NCBI GenBank assembly: GCA_015345905.1
Contig: JADDTR010000007.1
Location: forward strand, 868,001-932,000
Direction: 5' to 3'
Length of the DNA stretch: 64,000 nucleotides
From: Aotearoamyces nothofagi
Taxonomy: Eukaryota > Ascomycota > Leotiomycetes > Leotiales > Tympanidaceae
Shown here piece after piece: positions 24,013-33,300 of this stretch (its first letter is position 1; each line of letters begins with the position of its first letter). Position numbers and translations under genes: made by a program. Under the pieces are notes generated by a model. That model saw only the letters and a program-made list of their open reading frames with translations. It was not told the DNA's origin and did no database searches.

Positions 24013-27000
24013 CTAGTCATCCTCCTCAGCTTCCGAGGCCTTTGTGATGAGGTGATATCTATCGACACCAGCTTCATCTTGAGAGTGCTCAACGGCAAGC
24101 TTGGACAAGTGACCAATGATATTCTCCATTTGGGTGTCCGCATTGCTGCGTCGGGCACGTCCAAGGTTGTCCAGCCATGAGATGGTGTTGAGGAGGTAGT
24201 ATACAATCGCAATAACGATAGTAACAGCGATCGAGTAACCCCAGATAACAACGACGGTGACAATGCTAGTACGTCCATCTCCACTGAGGAGGTGGTTGAC
24301 AGTCTCAGGGTCGGTGGTCTCGTGGTGACCGGTAAGCCATCCGAAAACACAGAAGAGAGTAGACAGCACGTCGACACCGAAAATGGCGCCAACCAATTGC
24401 CACGATGGGTAAGTGTTACCACCACGGGTGACGAAGATAAGCCAGTTCTCAGTGAGGGAGACTTCCAAGAAGAGAATACCCTGGACGTTACCGAAGTTCT
24501 CGATGATACCTCCGTTTGGCAAGAACATGGAGCCACGAACAACCCAGGTAGCTAGGGCAAGAAGTAGGCCGAGAATGACAGAGATAATCCAGATCTTGGG
24601 TAATTGCCACTCGACTGGGCGTTGTTCGAAATGAGCGTTGTCGTAGGCGACGGCAATGGTGGCCAAATCAGCGAAAAGAGCAAGGAAAACGATTAGATCG
24701 GTGGTGATGGTCTCGTTGATGATGATCATAGAGGTAACCAGGTAGATTTCCATGTGGAGGCAAAGAGCGATACGGTATTGAATATAGGCCTTCATACGCT
24801 GGAAAATTTGGCGAGCAATCTTGATGGCAGAGACAATGGTTGATAGACCAGGGGCAAGGAAAACAATATCGGCAGCGGCCTGAGCAGCTTCGGTAGCACC
24901 CTCGACGGCAATACCACAGTCGGACTTCTTCAGAGAAGGAGCGTCGTTGACTCCGTCACCAGTCATGGCAGTAAGATGTCCACGTTGTTGAAGCATCTCA
25001 ACGACTTGGTACTTGTGCTCTGGGAAAACTTCGGCGAATCCATCAGCCTTCTCAACGAGATCGTGCTGAGTGGTACCGTTGAGGCCACCGTGGATAAGCT
25101 TGTCGGAGTTGTAAACCTTGGTGCCGAGAGCAAGCATCTTGCAAGTCTCCTTAGCAATAGCGATAGCGTCACCAGTAAGCATCTTAACGGAAAGACCAAG
25201 AATTTGAGCTTCAGCGATGGTGGAAGCGGTATCATCACGAGGAGGGTCGAACATGGGAAGCATGCCCAACAATTGCCAGTCAGCATTGCCCTCCTTGACG
25301 GCGACACCGAGGGAACGGAAACCACGACGAGCGAACTCGGTAGACTTTGCCTTGTACATGTCGGCCATTTCCTTGCTGCAGTTGGAGAGGTTCAAGATTG
25401 CCTTGGGGGCACCCTTGGCGCAAGTGAAAGTAACACCTCCCTTTGTGCAAACAGCAGTGATACGCTTAGAGACGGGGTCGAAAGGAGTGAACTTGATAGT
25501 CTTCCATCCCTGCTCGAGGATCTCACGGGCTTTTGGGTAACGCTTGAGAGTGAGAATGGTGACTTTATCAATGGGATCAAGGGACTTGACGTTGTGGGAA
25601 GAAGCCAAAGCAGCGACTGCCATCATCCAGTTGATATCAACACCCTCAGAGACGAAAGGCTCACGGATAGAAAGCTGGTTAGCGGTGAGAGTACCGGTCT
25701 TGTCAGAGCAGAGGACATCTACACCGGCAAGGGATTCAATGGCAGTGAGCTTCTGAACAATAGCCTTCTCCTCAGCGAGGTAAGCGGCACCGACAGCGAG
25801 AGTGGTGGTAGTAACGACTGGAAGACCGACTGGGACACCAACGATCAGGAGAATAAGAGCGTAATGAAGCAAGTTCTGGGACGAATCTTCTGGGGTGGCG
25901 ATCTTGAGGTGGTGGAAGAAGCCTCCAATCCAAGAGAGAAGGATGAAAATAACGACCAAAACCAAGAGAGACGTTCCAATAGAGTTCATGATAGCCTTGA
26001 AATGACCCTGGTCCTTTGCGCCAGTAACCAATGAGGCAGTGCGACCAACGAAAGACATCTTGGCAGAGTGTGTGGCAATAGCATAAGCCTTTCCACGCTT
26101 GCAACCAGTGGTGTAGTAAACGACATCAGCAACGTACTTGTCGACGGCGAGGGATTCTCCAGTCATGGCAGATTGATCGATGGCAAGAAGAGCGTATCCA
26201 GAGCCGTGCTTCTCTCCGTGGTCATCGTCGTCCTCATCTTCGGCCAACTTCTCGGGACCGTCGTGAACTTGAGCCTGGAGTTCAGCAACATACTCTGCGT
26301 AACCGTTGGGGTTGTCGTAAGCGCAAATAAGACGGCAGTCGGCGGGGACAACTTGTCCATCCTCGATGACAATCTGGAAACAGAGTCAATTGAAATGCTC
26401 AAATCTGAAGACGATGGTGGGACTGCTTACAATGTCACCAGGGACGAGTTCTCTCGCCTTGATTTCGATCTCGTGACCATCACGAACAACAGTAGACTTC
26501 ATAGCGATGTCACCCTTCAACGAGGCGACAACGTCGGCGGCCTGCTTCTCCTGATACCAACCAACAACAGCGTTAAGCAAAAGAATACCAATGATGACAC
26601 CGAAATCGATCCAATCTCGGAGACCAGCTGCGAGAAGGACAGCGAGTTCCATGACTAGCACAATGGTCAGCTGATCATTCTCGCGTGGGAAAAGAGGGCG
26701 GGCAGGTTAGGAGACTCACCATAAAGAATAGGGCCAGTGAAGAAACCCAAGAATTTGAGCAAGAGGTTCTCCCTCTCGGTCGTCAGTTCGTTCCACCCCG
26801 TCTTCTTCCGGCGGCTCTCGACGACGGCAGAGCTCAGGCCCTGCTTCATGTCGGTCTGCAGCCATTCGTCGGGCGTCTCGAAGTTGTCGCCTCCATTGTC
26901 CTTGCCCTTCCTCTGCCACCAGTGACGCTTGACGGGCGAGTCATCACCATGCTCCGAAGCTGCCTTCTTGGCTCCCTGGTAGGTCGAGATGTAACGAACA

Positions 27001-27104
27001 AGACCGCTGTACTCGTCTAGGTTCTCCTCCTGCTGGTTTGCAATTCTATCGTTGTGCTCCGACTCCTTTGTGGCATTGCCGTTCTCAAGGTCATGGGCGG
27101 CCAT
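24013..27104 (-). CDS. PMA1: Plasma-membrane H+-ATPase (P-type, P3A)
   Basis: Exons 27104..26720, 26654..26431 and 26373..24013 give 989 residues; introns are 65 and 57 bp. It pumps protons out of the cell and sets the membrane potential used by nutrient symporters. Visible P-type marks are TGES (274-277), IVGVPVGLP in membrane helix 4, the phosphorylated Asp in CSDKTGTLT (about 427), KGAPK for nucleotide binding and MTGDGVNDAPSL in the hinge. About ten hydrophobic segments occur. The protein is some 70 residues longer than yeast or Neurospora Pma1 (about 920): the N-terminus is long and the actuator domain carries an acidic insert with EDEDDDDH. Very even codon use, typical of high expression, leaves long open frames on the opposite strand. 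Confidence 0.95.
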
Positions 27105-27250
27105 GATGGTCGATGGCTGCTGGTCAGCGCGATGGGGCGAAGGAATGTTACCGCGACTGAAGGCCGGATGAGTGCTGAAAGGGAGGGAAGCAGAAATGGG
27201 CGAGAGGCTCGTTCTTATCTTCTTTTTAAGAACGGAGGGACAGCCGGCTA
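27105..27250. promoter_or_regulatory. PMA1 5' leader and proximal promoter
   Basis: The first 150 bp upstream of the PMA1 start are of normal composition and contain a purine-rich AAGAACGGAGGG block. Beyond about 27,250 the sequence turns into the GC-rich repeat island. Confidence 0.4.
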
Positions 27251-27435
27251 CTCAGGGCGCTAGGCCGAGTGGGGCGTAGGGACGGCGTGACGGCGTGTTG
27301 GTTTTGGGGGGGGGGTGTGTGTGGTGTGTGTGGGAGGGAGAGAGAGAGAGGGAGCTTGGGTGAGGTCGATTGAGCTCGAGGGTGTTTGCGTAGTGGGTGG
27401 TAGGGTGGGTGGGAGGGTGGATGTGTGCGTCCAGG

Positions 27436-27458
27436 GCCAGTCCAGTCCAGTCCAGTCC
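27436..27458. repeat. CCAGT pentamer repeat
   Basis: About four tandem copies of CCAGT, followed at once by a CAGCAG/CAGCGT-rich stretch up to about 27,520. Confidence 0.8.
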
Positions 27459-27664
27459 GGGAGCCAGGCCCAGCAGCAGCGCAGCGCAGCAGCGTAGCAG
27501 CGTCGCAGCGTAGCAACGCACGCCGCGGGCCAGGCTAGGGTGGCCCGAGCAGAACCGCGGAAAATGCGACATCGGGGGCCGGGCGGGCGCCTGGGAGCTC
27601 GCTCGCTCGCTCGCTCGGGCTTAACGGCACGGCGGGCAGCGCAGGCGACGCCGCGGCTGGCTGG

Positions 27665-27705
27665 TGGTGCTGGAGTGGTGCTGGAGTGGTGCTGGAGTGG
27701 TGCTG
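27665..27705. repeat. 11-bp tandem repeat TGGTGCTGGAG
   Basis: Three full copies and a partial fourth copy in direct tandem. Confidence 0.85.
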
Positions 27706-28129
27706 CACCAGGCCCGGCGGCAGCGAGGCAGAGGGCATCGTGGCCGGGACGAGGGCGGAGGGCTTCGCTGCAGCAGCAGCATCAGCATCACAACAATTAT
27801 ATCGCGCATACCAGCGAGCTGCAGGCCTGCCGCAGACGACGGCGCGCGCGGCGGATCCGCCCTAGCGACGGGCCAATGGGGCGGCGGCAGGGCGGCAGGC
27901 GAGATTCGACGGCCCCAGCGGGCCCCCGATGCGGGCTAGCGGCGGCGCACCGAGGGTGGTAGCGCGGCGCCAGGGTCAGCGACTGGATTTCCCCATTAGG
28001 CAAGACTCGGGCATGGTTCGGCAGATGGGGCCACCTGCAGCGTCGGCATCGCGGCACGCTGGCGCACAGGGCCCGTGAGCGGGATTAGAGGAGACCAGAG
28101 AGCAGAGTAGTGCAGGGCAGCGTATGGCA

Positions 28130-28300
28130 GAGTAGGGCAGAGTCGAGCAGAATGTACATACAGTAGAGTGTACGTACATACAGTAGAATGTACAGTAGAT
28201 TGACAGTAGAATGTACATACAGTAGAATGTACAGTAGAGTATACAGTAGAGTGTACAATAGAATGTACAGCAGAATGTACATACAGTAGAGTGTACAGTA
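28130..28300. repeat. Degenerate ACAGTAGA / GTACATACAGTAGA array
   Basis: Words of the type AGAATGTACAGTAGA and GTACATACAGTAGA recur about ten times with small changes in spacing. Each holds GTAC and half of a TACTGTA palindrome. Confidence 0.8.
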
Positions 28301-28494
28301 GATCGACGACGACGACGATGACGATGATACAGAGCAGGTACAGGTTAGTTACAGGGCGTGCGGTAAGAGAGAAGCTGCCTCTCGACGTACAGGCCCAGTT
28401 CGGTTCCGCAGCTGCGACAATGGCTGCGAGCGAGGAAGAACAGCCTCGCTGGAAGCACCGGCTGCAGCAATACAGTGAGTGAGTGAGTGCAGCG

Positions 28495-28850
28495 GACAGT
28501 GTATACAGTGTATACAGTACAGTGTACATAGTACAGTGTATACAGTACAGTGCAGCATACACAGCACGGTACTGTACTGTAACTGTATATCCTGCACACT
28601 GGAGGAGGTACAATACAGTCGGTCGGTACCTGAGGCGCACTGCACAGGGCTGCACTGCGGCACTGCTACCGCAAAGTATGCACTCACAGTACACACAGTA
28701 CAGTACATACAGCACTCACAGCACTCAATGCGCTCACAGTACAATACGTACACCACAGTATGTACACACACCACAGTATATACACACACTACAGTATATA
28801 CACACCACAGCACTCACCCACAATACACCACAATACATACCACACAAGAC
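28495..28850. repeat. TACAGTA / CACAGTA-rich stretch
   Basis: Dense TATACAGT, GTACAGT and CACAGTA words with intervening ACACAC runs. Little else is present for about 350 bp, apart from a more complex spacer near 28,620-28,680. Confidence 0.75.
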
Positions 28851-29060
28851 AGCAAAAAACGCCAAGTTGCCAAGCCAACCCCAGGTAACAAGCAACAAGC
28901 ACAGGAGGGAATGCATTACCAGCACGAAGGGCCCAGTATACAGGTACAGCAGGGTCCATTAGGGCGGGTCCCCCTGGGGGCCGTAGCGAAGCGAAGCGAG
29001 GCGCTTTGCTGCAGAACACCCTCTTTCTCGGAGAGCGCGAGAGAGAGAGAGAGAGGGCGC

Positions 29061-29115
29061 AAGAGTAAACAAGAGTAAACAAGAGTAAACAAGAGTAAAC
29101 AAGAGTAAACAAGAG
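29061..29115. repeat. Decamer tandem repeat AAGAGTAAAC
   Basis: Five perfect copies of AAGAGTAAAC and a half copy; a GA run precedes them and a 22-base poly(T) follows 24 bp later. Confidence 0.95.
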
Positions 29116-29138
29116 CAGCAGCAGATGATGGCATGGCA

Positions 29139-29160
29139 TTTTTTTTTTTTTTTTTTTTTT
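29139..29160. repeat. Poly(T) tract, 22 bases
   Basis: An uninterrupted T run. It marks the point where the plus strand changes from ACAGTA-rich (left) to TACTGT/TGCTGT-rich (right). Confidence 0.9.
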
Positions 29161-31821
29161 GGTGTCTGCTCGCTTGTACTGTAGGCTGGGCTGGGCTAGT
29201 TGCTGCTGTGGTATAGCTATAGTTGATGCTGGTAACTATACTCTGGACGGACAGCACGGCACGGTACGGATTGCAATTTCACGGTATGCATCTGCCAGCG
29301 CTGGCCTTTACGTACTGTGTTTACACCGTCTTGCTCTCTAGTGTGTGTGTATGTGCTGTACTGTGTTTTTGCTGTGTTTACAGTACTGGCTATATGCATT
29401 GCTGGGTACTGGATAGCTTTGCTGTGGCTGCTGTGCTTGCTGTACCTACGCCCTCCCTATACTGCCTATCCAGACGTGCTGGTGCTTACTATACGTCATT
29501 GCAAGTTACTGTACTTGCTGTGCCTGCTGTGCGTAGTCATTCTGCTTTGTTTACTGCACTTGCTGTGCGTCTTCAATACCGTCCCTCTCCAACACCGTCC
29601 CTCTCCAACACATCCTTCTATACAAGCAAAGCGCAAGCCAGAATAAATCCGTCTTGTAGTACTGCACTCTATACTATAGATTACAGTTCAGTTCTGTACC
29701 ATACCGTACCGTATAATCCACAAATGCACACTACTGTACATGCAAATACCTACCTACAGTGCCGCACAACACCCACCAACCAGCCACTCTCCCACCCACC
29801 CCTCCAGCCCAGCAGCACGACCCCCCTCCCCCCCCCTACCGTACACATTTCCCAAGACCCTGCAAACAAACAAAACCATGCCGCCCTGTCGTTCGTTCGT
29901 GTCGGGAGAAGAAGAAACAGGGACTAGTGAGGAAAAGCTTAGCATGTTTTTGGCACTGCTGTGCGGTGCAGTACTGTGCAGTACTGTGCAGTACATTCGG
30001 GATCGGGGGGAGGCAGAGGTCTGAGACATGACATGACGAGGGGGGGGGAGCGAGATGAGATGAGATGGGCGAGTTGGCATGGAGAAGGGAGGAGGAGAGG
30101 AACTTGGTTGATGTCCCCTACCGGCGCACGCACGCGCGCACTGGTTTTCTTATTATGTTTATTCTATTATATTTTATTATCTTATATTCTATTTACATAC
30201 CTGTTTCGCGGTTTCGTGGTTTTGGTTTTCTTTGATTTTAGAAGGGGGCGTCGGTGATGCGCTCGCTGAAAGGGACGGGAGGGGGGGGGGCGCGAGATGC
30301 AAAGTACCAGTACCGCACGGTGCCGCACGTGCAGGAGATCTGCCCTCCCTAATCTGACTGACTGACTGGCCTGGCAAGCCTCATCTGCCTGCCACTCTCC
30401 CTCCTGCTATTCCTATCCATCTCCCCCCGTTTATCTCCCTTTGGCTTTCCTCTTCTCTTCTCTCCCCCCTTTTGCCTCTTGCCGCCGACTCCGAGGCTTC
30501 TTCCCCTTCCCTCTCGCAAAGCCAGCCAGCCCAGCCCATCCTCATCCTCATCCTCATCCTCATCCCACACAGCAGCAGCAGGAGGAGAAATTCTTCCTTC
30601 GCCACACAACAAAAAAAACCCCATATTTGCCGGCTCGCGTCCCATTTCCTTTCGCCTCTCTTCTCTTTTTCGCTGGGATGGCTCGACCCGTACGTACAGT
30701 ACAGTACAGTACAGTAAGCAGGCGAGCCCGGCTCCGGCGGCACCTCTTCCTCCCCCAGTCTGCCCTATCTCTCTAATCTACAGACCTGTAATCTGTCGCA
30801 GAGCCGGCCGGCCGACAGCGGGATACTGCTTTTCTGTCCTGTCGCAGATGGCGGGAGACGGAGGGCTCGACAGAGGCAGGATGACGTGGGTGCCATCGCC
30901 CATCCCGAGCTTCCGCGGGTGCAGGAAAAAAAAAGAGAGATCCCCTCCCCCCCCTGGTCTCCCCCCCGAGCCTCAGCGTCGCGGGTTGCGGTGCCTGATC
31001 CTGGACGGGACCTCGTAGACCTGTGTACAAGGCGTGCGGCTTCTCCTTATTCTGCAGGCAAGGCAAGAACGGGCAGGCCGGCTGCGTGGTTTATCGGGCT
31101 GCACAGTACATACTGTACAGTATTGGTGTATCGGACTCGATATCCACCACGCTGCAAGGCGCCTCGCACGTAACTGTGCTGTATGTACGGTACATTTAGC
31201 ATTGCCCGTATACGGGGACAGCTGCCGAGGTACTCATGCTCTACTGCCTTTCTTAATTGCGATATTCTCGCTGTACCCACAATCCACAATGTGCTATTTG
31301 TATGTACTATCCGGTATCCATCCATACCGTCCATACATACGGTCCAAGTGTACAGCCCAAGTGGTGCCTCCGTCGTCCGTGGTCCGCCGTCCGCCGTCCG
31401 CCCAGCACCAACGAAAAGTAAGCTTTTTATCGTGACGCGCTTGACTCCCAGGTCAGGCCAGTCTGTACGCACTACGCTGCCCTACTGTATGAGGGATTAA
31501 TCAGTGGCCGCGGTGGGAGCAAGATAGCTGGCAACCCTTCGGCGGGCTACCGTGGGCTTGCTCGGGCTGCTAAGTTCTACGCCTGTTCTAGCATGCTTCC
31601 CTCGGCCTGTGGTTGATGCCATCCCATCTGTGGCTGCTGAATCGGTCCATGGCCCACGTCTCATGATGTTTAATGTTTAATGGGCTCTGGCTGCGGACGG
31701 TAGCGCAGGGACGGCACTGTACAGCACTGGCTATCCCTCTCGCTGCGGCCCCATTAACTGCTCATCCCTCGCAGACTCCCTCCTGTATTACCGCCGCGGC
31801 CACGGCAAACAGCCGCCGCAG

Positions 31822-31860
31822 CAGGCCCAGCAGGCCCAGCAGGCCCAGCAGGCCCAGCAG
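31822..31860. repeat. 9-bp tandem repeat CAGGCCCAG
   Basis: Four perfect copies plus CAG. Confidence 0.9.
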
Positions 31861-31973
31861 AGAGCCCGACAAAAGCCGCACAGATTCGAGGCAAGGAGGC
31901 ACGAGAACAGGGCCCTCGTCCAACCCCGGCCTGCTCTGCTCTACTCACAGTACTACACTACACTTGCAGTACT

Positions 31974-32001
31974 ACTGTATACTGTATACTGTATACTGTA
32001 T
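31974..32001. repeat. 7-bp tandem repeat ACTGTAT
   Basis: Four perfect copies of ACTGTAT, another form of the TACTGTA theme of the island. Confidence 0.9.
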
Positions 32002-32344
32002 ACCTGCGCACCGATGCAAATCAGCGTTTCGCCATTTGCAGTGGCCCCCCGTCGCTCAGTCTCCCATCCGCCTTTTCCGTTCGGGGCCCAGATCGTAAGC
32101 GTGCATAGTTCGTATCGGAGTGGGAAGGGGGGAGATTGCGTCGTGGGCTGGCTGGCTGGCTGGCTGCTCAGCAGCAGGGCGCTCGAGCGAAAAAGCCTCA
32201 CTGTGCTCTCTGCCTGCTCCTGCTCCTGCTGCCAATCTTACTCCAGCAATGCGGGCTGGGCTGGGCTGGGCTGGGCTGGCACGGCCGGCCGGCAGGCAGC
32301 CTTTGGCAGATTTGCAGATTCGATTAATAAGGAGCAATGACGCC

Positions 32345-32401
32345 GGTGACGACGATGATGATGGCGATGATGATGGCGATGATGATGATGATGATGATGA
32401 T
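32345..32401. repeat. GAT/GAC trinucleotide repeat
   Basis: About 18 units of GAT with a few GAC or GGC interruptions. Confidence 0.85.
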
Positions 32402-32570
32402 TGTGCTATTCCAGTACTGCATCGAGCAGAGAAGGAAATGAAATGTCGATCGAGAGGCCGACTACTCGCTGTCCCTGGCCTCCTACCCTGTGCTCGTATG
32501 TACTGTACTTTACTGGGGACTGGATGGGGCTCGGAGAGACAGAGAGGGACGATACAGCCGCAGCGTTATT

Positions 32571-32607
32571 GCGCTGCGCTGCGCTGCGCTGCGTTGCGTT
32601 GCGTTGC
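32571..32607. repeat. GCTGC / GTTGC pentamer repeat
   Basis: Seven pentamers in which the first half reads GCTGC and the second half GTTGC, as if a C-to-T variant had itself been duplicated. Confidence 0.8.
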
Positions 32608-32753
32608 GCCAGCGCCTGTGCGCGTACCTGTGGGTGCTTGTGGGTGCCCTGTGGATGCCCTGTGGGTGCCCTGTGGGCGTGGGCGAGGGCGCTTCCCACA
32701 GCACCTACAGAGTCGCTAAAGGGCCGTCGAGCATTACGTATAGTCCACTATGT

Positions 32754-32789
32754 ACGTCCACTACGTCCACTACGTCCACTACGTCCAGT
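32754..32789. repeat. 9-bp tandem repeat ACGTCCACT
   Basis: Four copies; the last ends in AGT instead of ACT. Confidence 0.9.
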
Positions 32790-33064
32790 GCTACGCAGTT
32801 GCTACCCGGTGCAGCCAGCATTGCGTAGGGCATTCTTGTATCGCATGGGGTATGTGTATTGTAGTGTACTGTATATGCTTCGGCGATGCACCATCCGTCT
32901 GCTATCCATCTCTCTAGTGCGGCCGAGTCTACTACGTGCAGTACGTATGTGCAGTGCAGGTAAACAACAGCAACAGTTGCTGGCAGCAGCCGGGTAGGGC
33001 GGGCATAGCCCAGGGCTGGCAGCGTGTGGCTACGGGCTGTTTTGTTGCAGGCGGTAGGCAATAG

Positions 33065-33300
33065 CGAGAGGGTAGAGCTGTAGGGTACGGGATACAGGTA
33101 CAGGTTATAGGGTACTACTGTAGCTATAGTCTACAGGCTATAGGTTACAGGCTATAGGGTATAGGGTACAAGCTACAGGCTGTTGCACCCTACAGGTATG
33201 TAACTGGCGACAGGCTGTTACAGGCTCCAGGGTACAAGCTACAGGCTCTTACACCCTACAGGCTACACGCTACAGCGATAGGCCACACGCTACAGGCCCC
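33065..33300. repeat. Diverged TACAGGCTATAGGGTA repeats
   Basis: Words such as TACAGGCTATAGGGTA, GGTACAAGCTACAGGCT and ACCCTACAGG recur with shifts for about 235 bp. The array is older or less regular than the other tandem runs. Confidence 0.75.

Noticed and set aside
24976-26034. A 352-codon open frame antisense to PMA1
   Set aside because: It mirrors the strongly biased codons of PMA1. Highly expressed genes often leave such antisense frames; no domain is seen.
28130-28850. CRISPR-like array
   Set aside because: The repeats are short, irregular and without unique spacers of constant length, and the genome is eukaryotic.
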